This document shows, piece by piece, positions 14,203 through 26,000 of a stretch of DNA of 64,000 nt (the first letter of the stretch is position 1; each line of letters begins with the position of its first letter). The DNA comes from Anabas testudineus (taxonomy: Eukaryota; Chordata; Actinopteri; Anabantiformes; Anabantidae). Both the position numbers and the translations under genes were made by a program. The stretch spans positions 17,613,022-17,677,021 of the forward strand of contig NC_046627.1 of assembly GCF_900324465.2 (NCBI RefSeq), given 5' to 3'. The notes under the pieces are model-generated. The model had not been told where the DNA came from and made no database searches. It was given only the letters and a program-made list of their open reading frames with translations.

Positions 14203-15720
14203 TATCAATGTTTACATTTAATTAATGTTAAGGACAATAATAGAGACACGGCCTTCAGAAGTGAACCCAGTTTCCAGCAAACCAGGAAATGAAAGATAAA
14301 AGGAGAAGGGTGAGGATCATGAGACATTATATGAGAACTGCAATCACCACCTCATTTACTCTGCTGGGAAACATTAACTGAAAGAAACTGCCGTATATAT
14401 GTTTGCATTAAGCCACAGACATTACTACCGCATAGCACTGCAGCTGTAGGTTCACAATATTTCATGTCTGTTGTGTAACAACAGTCAGGTATTCATATGA
14501 GCACTCAAACAGGTTTTGCTCCTGTTAATAAAGGCACTAAAATGTTTATCAAGTTACAATGTAAAGCATTAACGTTCCACATTAGTCACAGTAAGCATAT
14601 CCACAATGTGTTCTTCAACTTTACTTCTTTTGCAACTCATGTGGGAAGCACCAATCTACACAAACACAAGGAGAGAATTTTATATTATAAAGACTAGAAA
14701 GGTAGAAGATACCCACTTGATTAGATTAAGTCAACCCACAGAAACCTCATTACCTTTAAATGCACATTTGAATACCTGTTTGCACCGAACAAGGACTTTG
14801 ATCACTTCCATTGTAAGGATTTTATTCATAGCCAGTTTTAACAGGAGGAATTTGGAAGCTAATGATTTAATGTGATTATTTTTGGGAGGTTGATGCTTTA
14901 GGAAAATGTTTTAATGGAGAAATTAATAGATTATTGTTTGTGTGAGCACCTGACTCGAAATATTGTGAACCTATCCTTTAACCGCTTCCTGTGAGTATCT
15001 CACTAACATACCAGTCATTCCAGCTTTTGTTTGACCAGATTGTACAAATGCCAAACGTGCTGCGAAGAAAAGAGGTGGGTGCGTTAATGCCTCTCGTCGT
15101 CAGACCTGCATGCTCAAGTTAAATTCCTAAAATGCACGAGCATCTGTCAATAATCAGCTCGGTGGTGAGATGATACAACATGTGGCACTTACAGTACAAG
15201 ACAGCTGTATGCGATGATGTCGACTGAAGATTTTAGCGTTTTAAAAGGAATACATCCAACCATGGGACACAAATCAGGAAGTGCCTCTGAATAACCTCGA
15301 ACTACCAAGTGTATGGTAACAGTATCAAGCACAAGAGCTTTGAAAATGCATGTAAATATTGGCATTGTTGTGAGTAAAGATGGGGTTTTATTAGTGGATG
15401 AACTGTAAATTTCCCTTATGCTGTAAATAGTTATTTAGGGGTTATTTCTCCTTTTAAAGAGGAATCGTGCTTTTAATATAAAGAACCTGTGACATTTTAG
15501 CTGCAGTAGTAACAGACTCAACTGTGCATCATTTTTATTGAACACTAGTACAAAGTATCGAGGTGTATGTGCAATACAAACGTGAAAATACTGTTTTATT
15601 CTTTCAAGTGGGAAATAAAATTCTCATACTTGGTGTTTTTGAGTATGTCCAACTGAGGTCAAAGTGCAAAAAACTGTTTAAACAGTAGCTTCTATATTGA
15701 TGAATAGCAATAAAACACCC
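14203..15720 (+). other. arhgef15: arhgef15 3' untranslated region
   Basis: About 1.5 kb of AT-rich, gene-free sequence follows the stop codon. Forward AATAAA signals sit at 15614-15619 and 15709-15714. A reverse-strand AATAAA (TTTATT on +) at 15595-15600 would serve the convergent gene that ends at 15738, so the two transcripts probably meet or overlap here. Confidence 0.6.
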
Positions 15721-15737
15721 TCAAGGACTAAACAGAG

Positions 15738-17662
15738 TCACTGCACGATATCCACAGCACTTATGTCCCCGAGGCTCAGGAGTACATGCACAGCATCTCC
15801 TTCTGAATCTGAGAGTGTTTGTCCCCTCACCTCTGGAAAACCTCCAGATTCTTCATGGTTATTTTGGCCCCAGATTTTGTCGTCATCTGACAGGATAAAG
15901 CAGCTCAAGAGGGTATCTGCCACCTCAAGCTCTGCATCTGACCAACCTCGTCTCTGCTCCACCTCCCTCGGACACCGCCCATCACTGCCCAAAGGTCTGT
16001 ATACTGGAGTGAGGTCTGCAGGGCCTTGGAGGAATAGTCTGGAGTTCGAGTCTTGTTGTGACCCTGCTACGTTGGAAAAGCCCATTTGTGCAGCGCTGAG
16101 TGTTTCAGCACTTGGTATTGGACTCTGGTGGTGCAGTTTCAGGAGGTTAGTGATGGCCCGGTCCTCCTCCTGGGTCAGCTGGAGGACAAAGTGACTCGGC
16201 TGCACACGGCGGTAGCGCGTCGGCATTCTCCAGGTGGAGCTGCCCAGGTCTCGAGTGGGATATGGCCCAGACCTGAATGGGTCTGGATGGTTTGGTGGGG
16301 CCAAGGTAGCAGACATAACTGGGGGTGGAGTGTTGAGCTGGAAGCAATCCAAAACCTGATGAGAAAAGAGGATGAATGTAAAAACTAGAAGTAAACAGTT
16401 TACATCCATCGCTGTGCAGACTCGTGTTCTGAACACTTCGTTAGAGAGGCCAGATATAAGTGAATTCCTTCCAGGCGTGAGGGACGTGAAGGGGACACAC
16501 ATGAGGTCACACTGAACCTATGACCACCAAAATCAGTCCATCCACGTGGACTGAGAAGTTATTAAAAGTTCATTTTATTCTACTACAGTAACCAACATCA
16601 ACAAAGCTGTGTGCAAAGCAGGTTTGTGATCCATTTGTACCACTGATTTCCAGGGAGTTTATGTGTTTAACTGTCCATTTTCAATGTGAGAACCACCGAG
16701 GGATTGATTTGATCCCTTTGATTTCTGTACGACCTCATTAACAGACCACTCTTCTGGTCTTAATATCTACTTTGTTTACATAAATAGAGACATAATTTCA
16801 CTCATTTCTTGAACTTGTGCTCTCAGAAAGTTGTTGGTGTTTTCACAAAATACATCACAGGTTGTTAATGTTTCAACTGAAAATAGTGAATGTTTAATGC
16901 TACGTTCTGTCTCATTAGTCTCAGTTTCCTTCCGGCCCTTTGGTTTAGAGTCTTGGCTCTGTCTGACCGGTCTGAGCTAATCTTATTTAATGTCCTTGTC
17001 TGTCTAAGCCCCTCTAAAAGCTGTACAACCCCACCGAGCACAGCAGAGACCTCTGTGAGAGCACTCCTCATCACCTCAACCTGCACTAAACACTGACGGC
17101 TGTACTTTTACTTTGCACTGCATACTAGGCATCAGATTAAATATGATTACCATGTGTAATCCCAACTACTGTAGAAAGCAGGAATGCTGTAGATCCAGAC
17201 CAGTTGATCTGGAGCTGTAAGATGCCTTTTTCGTACCTATGACCTGTTTCTCTTACCCTCAAATCAGTGACCGTGTTGGGGATCCTCCTCCCACAGCCCA
17301 AGGTGGGGTCAGTGAAGAAGAACTCTGCAGGGATGATGGGATGGACTGATGGACAGAGAAGACATGCAGTGTTCAGTGAGGCTGCACAGCTGGATGCACC
17401 GATCTGACGGATTTAAACTCACCTGTTAGGCCATCACAGTCCCTGTGGTGGAAGTCAGCAGCCATGTACAGAGGCAGGAAGGACGGGTGGTGCAGGGTCC
17501 TGTTGGACACAGGGGGCAGCACGGGCCGTCTGGGTGTCTGCTGGAGGACAAACATTCACACATGGGAGCAGGACCACTCCTGGGAGGAGCCTCTCCCTTT
17601 ACTGTCGTGAAGAACCAAAGTGATAGAAAACTCACGGAGAAATGTCCTCTACTGCAGCTCAT
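15738..17662 (-). CDS. Unrecognised four-exon protein, 283 codons
   Basis: Minus-strand exons 17662-17636, 17540-17423, 17345-17257 and 16355-15738 join with clean GT-AG sites and matching phases to give 283 residues ending in TGA at 15738. The N-terminal half has a conserved look (residues about 10-80: RRPVLPPVSNRTL, FLPLYMAADFHHRDC, FFFTDPTLGCGRRIPNT), then a short segment TRYRRVQPSHFVLQ with an acidic, low-complexity tail. There is no signal peptide, membrane segment or enzyme motif. The style recalls sperm or testis microtubule-associated proteins (a TEPP/SPMIP8-like protein is one weak guess), but I do not recognise the family. It is transcribed toward arhgef15 and its start codon lies 1.1 kb from the end of the ZPAX A gene. 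Confidence 0.7.
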
Positions 17663-18094
17663 TGTTGACTTTACAGGCTGAGACTTGAGGAGAGTCAAGA
17701 GTAGCATGAACCACACATGAAGAAGAATCAGTAAATACCGGGACCGTGGCGGTGGAGGCAGAAACTCACCTGGTGGGTGAAGTGCAACGCGCAGCGCCCC
17801 CTGCTGACCGATTGAAGCCTTGTTGAGTTTAACTATCTAAAAGCTAATTGGAGAAGAATTTGTTTGGAACTTCAGTGTTCATCAATATCTTCTCTTTAGT
17901 TTATGTCCTTTAATTGGTGGCAAAAAAAAAAAAAAAACTGCTGTAAACAAACAGATGAGGTGGGAAAATGGTAAATAAACACTTCTAATTGAAAAAGAAT
18001 AAAGGTTTGTTATTGACACTGACAGTTTGATTAAAGGCCTATATTTGTCCTGGAGCATCTAAAAAGTAACTAAAACTGTCAAATACTGGCAATG

Positions 18095-18275
18095 GAGTTG
18101 GGGGTTAGGGGTTAGGTGGTATAGCAGGGTGAGTGGTTCAATTCCTGGTTCCTCCTGGCGACTTGCTGAGGTGTCCTTGGACAAGACACTGAAACCCCGT
18201 AGTGTAGCACTGCCATACCATCTAGCAGCTGTCCACCGACAGTTTCCCCAAGGGGATCAATAAAGTATTCATTAT
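18095..18275 (+). repeat. SINE-like dispersed repeat
   Basis: The stretch starts with a tRNA-like box (GGTTCAATTCCTGG, B-box style), then 'GTGTCCTTGGACAAGACACT' and ends 'CCCCAAGGGGATCAATAAAG'. These phrases are familiar from abundant teleost interspersed repeats. The B-box and the simple tail suggest a tRNA-derived SINE, but I cannot name the family and see no convincing target-site duplication. Confidence 0.6.
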
Positions 18276-18565
18276 TAAATGTACTGCCTTAAAAGTCTAC
18301 TTAAGTACTGTTACCACCTCTAGCACTTTGACAGTATAACAAATATTCACTCAGACTAATCAGCCCGTTTTGTTTTTTGTTTTATTTTTTAATGAAAAAA
18401 ATCTTTAACATGCGATAAAACAGAGTCCCAAATGAACACAGATAAATATCTCAATTTTAAAATGGACCCAAATAAGACACTTATTTTAAAGATAATCTTG
18501 TCACAGTGTAAATACTATCAATATTTGGCAAAAAAACAAACAAAACACTAATAACCTAATCTAAA

Positions 18566-18566
<1 letters not shown>

Positions 18567-18612
<46 letters not shown>
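18567..18612. repeat. (TAA)n microsatellite
   Basis: About fifteen AAT/TAA units in the intergenic region downstream of ZPAX A. Confidence 0.95.
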
Positions 18613-18615
<3 letters not shown>

Positions 18616-18822
18616 GTTTTTATCAGGCATTTTTATTTACCCATTATCCAGTCTTCAAAATAAAACATTTTTAACCATTTTCCACATTAACCACATTTTC
18701 CCACAGCTTCCTGTATCTACCTTACCATTTAATTATGTAGAATAAAGACAAATACAGGACTTTTTAGAAACATCTTTATTAACAAATGTTTTCCTCCCTC
18801 CACAACATTTAAAATATTATTT

Positions 18823-21800
18823 TCAGCTCCAACCATTAGGTCCTGTAATGAGATGACAAAAAAAATTAAACATGTAAAACATTTAACATGAAGAAATTAC
18901 ATCTTAGATATGATTTTTAAATGTTTGTGTTCTCACCTCTAATCACACCACTGTTATGCTGAACCCTAGGAAATCTGACATTTTGAGCACGGGGATGGAA
19001 AACAGGCAGGTATCTGGTCTTGGGGCTGTGTAGACCTAAAAAGCAGAAATTCTCAGACTCCTACATGATGAGTCTAAACCGGTCCAGCAGGCGATAAGCT
19101 ACTGTACCTGTTTGAGGCTGAGCAGGGTAATTGATGCTACCAACGCCGGCGGCATCAGACTCAAACCTGAAGACTGAGAAGAGTCGATGGAGACCAGCCA
19201 GAGGATATGTACACTGCACGGTCACCCTTTAAAGCATAGAAATCTTTACAGTTATAGGTTGTTTGGAGAAACACTGGTGTGAAGAAACTGCTAGTTAAAG
19301 TAAACACTACCTTTCACTAGTGTTAGTGGAAACTGCATTGTTCTTGTTGTAGGAAATCTCATTGCGATAAGTCACATTTCCCCTTCCAACCTGAGGGTAG
19401 AAACAGTGAATCATTTCTGCTGTTAAACCAGGTAGTACAGTAAATGTTACGTTGCCACAGTCAAGTCTAGTAGTTTAACTGGGATCAGTTCTACCTTAAT
19501 GATGGATCCACAGGTGTGGAGAGGAAAAGAGAAGAGAACCCTGGTGTTGTCTGCTTCTATGGGTCCACAGTGTTCCCTTATTAGGCTGGTTCTAGCAGGG
19601 ATCACTCCACTTGAAACCACCGGAGACAAGTCGGCCACCACAGTCATCCTACCATCGGTTGAACACACTATAGAGAGATGAGTTATCACTTCAGCTACAT
19701 AAAGTACAAGACCTCACCAGCTGCTGGTTCTTACCAATGAGTTCTGTAGTTGTATTAAAAGGACAAGTCTTGACTGTTGAACTCTGGATCTCTGATGTTT
19801 CATGATCCCGAACGAGGATCTCAAAAGTGCCAAAGTATTCCTTCAGAGTAACGTTCTAGAAAACACATGCATCTTAATTACTAGTACGTTAAACACAAGG
19901 TTTGATGTTTTCATTCATTTCCCTTCATCTTACCTTGTATTCATACCCATGAGTGAACAGCGGCACGTGGAGCAGCAGACTCTGGCTGCTGTTGCTCATG
20001 ATGTATCCATGCTGGGCTGCCAGCTCCGATGTCAGCAGGTCTGAACCGATGCTGATCTCCCACAGGTAGTGAAAAGGCTGGTGGTCCAGTTTGAAACTGA
20101 TCCCAGATTCAGAACAGACTGCATCAAACACCGGAGAGGCTGTCGAACACAGTACAGTGAGTCAATTTTGGTGTTCTCACAAATCCTTTGTGACCACTTT
20201 TAAAAATCAATGACTTACAGACGTCTGTGAACAATGCTACAACAGATGTGAGGTGGTAAAATGGTTCATTTTCAGGCATGACGGTCAGTGTGAAGATGAT
20301 GTCCAGACTATACTGAAAAACTGCATCTTCTTTAGAGAACTAAAACACAGAATACACACCATGACTCAACTCATACAGACTGTTTTGCAGTGAAGTATAT
20401 CAACCAGCTTATATTTAAATACCTTTTACCTTATTTATGACAACAGGGCTGTCAAAAGGCACCCTCAGACTGTAGCCATGAGTGCTGTTGGGCTGAACAA
20501 CTTCTGTGACTGTGTGCATGCTTGCGTTAGTAAGTGGTATGGTAAATTCATGTCCATTTAGCTGAACAGCAGCCAGCTCAACATCTTCAGGTACATCTCT
20601 GAGGTAAACGCTGAATATTCGCTCCTCGAGAACTGTTAGGTTATCTGAAAACACAGCATGTGGCAGCAAGGAAGTGACAAGAGTCCTGTGAGACTGAACC
20701 CTGGTCTCAACATGATCGTCATCCACCAAGATTTGCTCCAAGTAGAAATTAAAGGTGTAATATTCGTAGAGGTCTCCAGTCACAAAGCTCTGCAACAGAC
20801 ACATGAAGTTTGAAGGAATATTTAATGAATTAATTTGAAGATTAAATACGTTGAATCATCAGAGCGCTTATGTTGGTGTTTTCTGACCTTCCTTTGTGCC
20901 TCCTCAGCATTATAGGGGATGCTGATCAGGATTGTAGAGTTGTCCTTGTCAATAATGTAACCTCTCTCCATTGCAGTTGGCTGCGTCACAAGTCTACCAT
21001 TAAATCCAATGTTGATCTGGGTGGCATCATGACTTGGGTAGAGCGCTGCTGTAGTCTTCCACACCACATATCCACTGTGATCATATGAGCCTTCAACTGT
21101 TGACATATTACTACTTGAGCTGTTGATCGTTCAGTAAAAAAAACAAAAACAAAAACAACAGTGTAAAATATTGTGATACTGACACATCGAGCATGCAGCC
21201 ACCATGTCAACCATGAGGACAACCCAGCTTTGTCTGGAGAACAGAGTTGCGTGGACTACCTCTACTGGAACGCCATCCACCTGGAGAGAAAAGTCAAATG
21301 TAATCCTATTTTAGACCTGGCTTCAGAGAACCATGTGAGCCGATGAAGACTGGGTTGAGACTGTTAAAATACCTTGGACTTGATGAACCTAACACGAATT
21401 TGGCATCCACCTACCTCAGTGCTGAATGACTCAGGTTGTCCATACGGTGTTCGAAATAGAAGTCTTCCATCCGTCAAGTCAAGCACGTAGTCCTGCTTAC
21501 GAGCTTCAGAGAGATTCATGGGGAGTAACTGCTCCTCTGCTCTATGAAACATCACCTGCCAGTCTGAAGTGGTGGAGCTATGGGCCTGAAAAGTTCAAAA
21601 TCTCTCAATTAGGGCACTTGGCTGCACAAGGGGGGGGGGGGGGGGGGGGGGGGGAGTCACTCTAATCTGAAACTTACAGCTTTGAGACTATTCCAGTCAT
21701 CTTTTTTTGTCCCAGAAGGACAGCTGACTTCACTCCTCACAGACACCTGGAAAGAAATCACCATTAATCTTAGACTAGTCCATGAGTTAAATACTCATTG

Positions 21801-22606
21801 AGATGTACCAAAGCCTACCTCCATGTAGTTGAGCTCACAGGTAACCTCTCTGGGAGACCAGGGGAGAGATGGAGAACAGGTCTTGCTCACTGCATAGGTG
21901 ACTTCCCTTCCTTCATGCATCACGATCAAATTGAAGTTGAATGTGAACACTTGATCACCCTGAAAGACCCAACACAGATGAGGTGTTGAAACTTAATTCA
22001 TTTTAAGCTACAATAAGTCTGTAAATTATGTTTTGCTTGTACGCACTTTGTTGTCAGTGTGACAGCTGAAGTAAGAGGCTCTGAGCTCCACATGGCCCGG
22101 TAGAGGCACAATACTGTAGCCACACTTTGCTGCATACTGCTTCAAGATGGGGTGCACGCCCGTTTCATCTGGAAGAGAGTGAAAAAGCTTCGGAGATTCT
22201 CTAAACCTGCGCTTGGTTCATTCAAGTTCAATGTGAGCCAATTTGAATAGATGCTTGAGTGAGGGTGGACAGGACTTACCAACAGCTTCAAAGCGAAGTT
22301 CCCCCTCAGCGAAGGAGAGGTCCACAGCCATCTTGAAGTAACGATCATGACACTCCATATGCACGGCTCCTGCAAGATTAAACAAGTTAGATAGTAAATA
22401 ACAATCACTATCAATTATTGAGCCTATAAAAAGTAGGAATTAAAATACCATCAGGAACGGGGACACATTTTGCAGTTGACCACACAAGCAGGAGTAAGGT
22501 CACACTATAAGACATAAAACATGTCACTTGCATATAAAAAAAATGCAAAAATGCACATATGATACACAACAGCTTACGTTTACCTAAGGCAAAACCCAAA
22601 TGTCAT
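18823..22606 (-). CDS. ZPAX-like egg-envelope ZP protein, copy A
   Basis: A secreted egg-coat protein: polymerises through its ZP module into the fish egg envelope (known for the family). Exon 1 is 22606-22584 (MTFGFCL), exon 2 is 22504-22449, together giving a hydrophobic signal peptide ending near CVPVPDG. About 18 small exons follow. The N-terminal two thirds holds Cys-containing ZP-N-like blocks (for example WSPREVTCELNYME). The C-terminal third is a ZP module with FPLHTCGS and VTVQCTYPLAG. The final exon ends with TGA at 18823-18825 after GPNGWS. I see no transmembrane segment and no trefoil domain, which argues against ZP1/ZP4 and for ZPAX. A reverse AATAAA lies at 18780-18775. Exons 1 and 2 have the same lengths (23 and 56 nt) as in copy B, to which it is an inverted duplicate. 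A 25-base G run (21630-21654) lies in an intron. Confidence 0.85.
21630..21654. repeat. Homopolymer run of 25 G
   Basis: An uninterrupted G run on + (C on the coding strand) inside an intron of ZPAX A. The exact length is unreliable in any assembly; it could form G-quadruplex structures on the + strand. Confidence 0.9.
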
Positions 22607-23024
22607 AGCCACTGTGTGCTGGCAGTGTCTAAAGCTAGCCTAGCTGCTAGTAAACTACACCCACTAACCAACATAAGCAGACAACTTGCTTGATATTATC
22701 CTGCACTTGCACCATGTGGTGCGGTCGCCTACACCAGCTTTTATAAGTTCTCCTGAGGAGGCAAAGTCCAAGAAGACTCTCATCAGCTGCAGCTGATTGG
22801 AAGATGTTTGGTTGCTAATGAGCTCCACTTGTGGCTGTTACCTCCTGTGAGTCTGTGCTTGGTCAGTAGGCAGATTTATAAAAGCTGTGTAGGCCACAAC
22901 CCTGCATGGTGCCGCTTTGGCTAGGGTTACACCAAGCACGTGATTCACTTTGGCTTGGTGGGTTAGCAGGTGTAGTTTGCTAGCAGCTAGGCTAGCTTTA
23001 GACACTACCAACACATCAGTAGTT
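22607..23024. promoter_or_regulatory. Palindromic two-way promoter of ZPAX A and ZPAX B
   Basis: The 418 bases between the two start codons are an imperfect inverted repeat centred near 22815. Each arm has a TATA box (reverse TATAAAAGC at about 22746-22738; forward TTTATAAAAG at 22875-22884) lying 130-145 bases before its ATG, plus a shared 'AAGCTAGCCTAGCTGCTAG' block (about 22632-22650 and its reverse at 22980-22998). Between the TATA boxes lies a perfect 16-base palindrome, ATCAGCTGCAGCTGAT (22782-22797), made of two adjoining CAGCTG E-boxes, and a CACTTG E-box at about 22828. E-boxes of this CANNTG type are the known sites of FIGLA, the oocyte factor controlling egg-coat genes. That FIGLA acts here is inference. 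Confidence 0.7.
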
Positions 23025-26000
23025 ATGGCTTTTGTTTTTCTCCTTGGGTAAGGCACTTTGGGATAATTTACAAGCTGTTTGCTATATTTTGACTGTGGTA
23101 TATAAATTATTTCTGTTTTACAGTGTGGCCTTATTCATCTCAGTTTGGGCAAGTGCAAAATGTGATGGCGTACCCCAGGGTAAAACCAAATGATCTGCTT
23201 ACACACCCGCTTACATTCACTAGCTCGTACTTGACATCTAGATCTGAATTCTTTTATTCTTGCAGGAGTTGAGCTCATGGAGTGTCGTGATCGCTTCTTT
23301 GTGATAGCTGTAGATCTGTCGTGCATTGGGAGCGAACCTCACTTTGAGGCTGTTGGTAAGTCCTCCCACCACAGCTAGAGTTGAGGAAATGAAGAGGTGT
23401 AGTTTTGAGGTAATAAGACACACCTAAAGGTAGTCTTTTTGTGCTTTCTGAAAACGGACCTGTCCTGTTTAAACCAACAATTAAACCTTAACCATTTAAC
23501 TATCAAAGAAATTACTTGCAGCAAATATTAGCGAAAAACTCTGAGCCTCAAGTTAAGTTAATATGATTTTCTTCCAGATGACACAGGTGTGTACCCTATC
23601 ACCAAGCAGTATGCAGCTGAATGTGGTTATAGTGTCAATGCTCTCACTGTACTTGGCCATATGGAGCTCCGAGCCTCTTACTTCAGCTGTCACGCTGAGA
23701 ACAAAGTGAGAACAGACGGCTTTATTGTATAAATCTGAGTATGTGACAACCAGTGTCTTCATACTTCATCATAGTCTACCGGGTCTTTCAGGATGATAAA
23801 ATGTTTACATTCAACTTCAACCTGGTTGCGACACATGACGGAGAGGAAGTCAGGTACGCACTGAACAAGACCTGTTCTCCATCTCTCCCCTGGTCTCCCA
23901 GAGAGGTTACCTGTGAGATTAACTACATGGAGGTGAGCTTGGGTACCTTTTTAACATTTGACTGAGATGTCTGAGTCTTTCTAATCGAGACTTCTCGGCA
24001 GGTGTCTGTGAGGAGCGATGTAGCGTGTCCAACAGGAGCAAAGAGAGACTGGGATGCTGTTGTCCAAACAGTACGTACATTGCCTTCTGGGAAAAGTGTG
24101 GATTAAGCATTAACGGTAGCTGATTAAACATTTAAAACACTTTTAATTTTCTTCTTAGGCACATTTCTCAGCCACTTCAGATTGGCAAGTAATGTTCCAA
24201 AAGCCAGAGCAGGAGCCGGTTCCTATGAGCCTCTCTGAAACCCATAGGCGAGGCTACGTGTTTCAACTGACTGATGGACGGCTTGTATTTCGTACACCGT
24301 ATGGACAACCTGACTCATTCATCACTGTGGTAAACGGATGTAAAATTTGGTGCAGTCTATCACCTTGTCCATTGTATTAGACAATTCCTTCTTGTAAAGC
24401 ATATAGTCCAAAACAGACTTGAGTCTCTCTCCAGGTGGATGGCATTCCAGTAGAAGTAGTCCATGCAACTTTATTCTCCAGACAAAGCTGGGTTGTCCTC
24501 CTGGTTAACATGGAGGCTGCTTGCTCCATGCGTCAGTATTACAATTCACTTTCCATTTGCTGTGGCATTTTTGTTTTCACTTCATAATCAACTGTGCATT
24601 TCAACAGATGAAGGGTCATTCGATGAAAGCACCCACATGAGGTGGCAGGCTCCTGAGGTGCTGAACCCACTTGTGTCAGATCTACACAACACACAGGTCA
24701 ACATTGGAGTCAATGGTAAACTTGTGGAACAGTCGGTTGCAGAAGAAAGAGGCTACATTGTGGAGAAGCACAATAACACAATCCAGATCAGCATCCCTTA
24801 TACTGCTGAAGAAGGATACAGAAAGGTCAGAAAGCACAGATTATATAAAATTAAATTAAAATTATTATAACCGTAATCAACCTGTTGCTTCACTTGACGT
24901 TTACCTGAACCTGTTCTTCTGCAGAGTTTTGTGATTGAAGACCTCTACCAGTTCTACATCTTTAACCTCTACTTGGAGAAAATCTCAGTTGATGAGGACC
25001 TTGTAGAGACCAGGTTCCGCTATTACAGAACATTGAGCACTCCTTTAATGCTATGCCCCATTTTTACTGTAAACCGTAAGTTTGCATGTGTACTTGAAAT
25101 CATTTTTCTAATTTAATACAAACATACTTTGACTTACGTTTTAATTTCAGGAATGGATCTTGAGCAGCGACTGTTCATCGTCTACCTTGGAGATGTTCCT
25201 GAAGATGTTGAGTTGGTTGCCATTCATTTCAATGGACATGAATTTACAGTGCCACTTAATAATACAAGCATCCACATGATCACAAATATTCATTCAAATA
25301 ACACCCATGGTTACACTCTGGAGGTGCCTTTTGATGACCCTGTTATCATACATGAGGTAAAGGTCTGGTACAACTGGATTATATCCTTATCATAGACTGC
25401 TTGGATCAGAATTTCTCTTGTCGTCTAGATCTTAAGAGAAGAGTCTGTGATGAAGCACAAGCTTGATATCTACTATACATTGACCATTCTACCTGAAAAT
25501 GAGCATTTCAACTACCTGGCATCAGTCACTGCACTAACATATGTCTGTAAGTCCTTAAACATATTTAACACTTGTTAATAGCTCCCCACTCAATAAGCAG
25601 AGTTAACCCACTGTACTGTGTTCGACAGCCTCTCCGGTGTTTGATGCAGTCTGTTCTGAATCTGGGATCAGTTTCAAACTGGACCACCAGCCTTTTCACT
25701 ACCTGTGGAAGATCAGCATCGGTTCAGACCTGCTGACATCGGAGCTGGCAGCCCAGCATGGATACATCATGAGCAACAGCAGCCAGAGTCTGCTGCTCCA
25801 CGTGCCGCTGTTCACTCATGGGTATCAATACAAGGTAAGATGAAGGGAAATGAATGAAAACATCAAACCTTGTGTTTAACGTACTAGTAACAGTAAGATG
25901 CATGTGTTTTCTAGAACGTTACTCTGAAGGAATACTTTGGTACTTTTGAGATCCTTCTTCGGGATCATGAAACATCAGAGATCCAGAGTTCAACAGTCAA

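Larger units (their letters stand above)
17663..18774. other. Intergenic region between the small gene and ZPAX A
   Basis: No gene is seen. It holds a SINE-like element (18095-18275), a (TAA)n microsatellite and, near 18290-18330, a fragment of the dispersed fish repeat also seen near the left end. The promoter of the small minus-strand gene should lie in the first few hundred bases, but no clear element stands out. Confidence 0.6.

Noticed and set aside
15697-16388. Plus-strand frames of 100-165 codons
   Set aside because: They are shadows of the minus-strand last exon of the 283-codon gene, without splice support or recognisable content.
19499-19681. Plus-strand 60-codon frame repeated (reverse) at 26089-26274
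   Set aside because: It is the antisense shadow of the converted ZP exon, so it appears twice only because the exon does.
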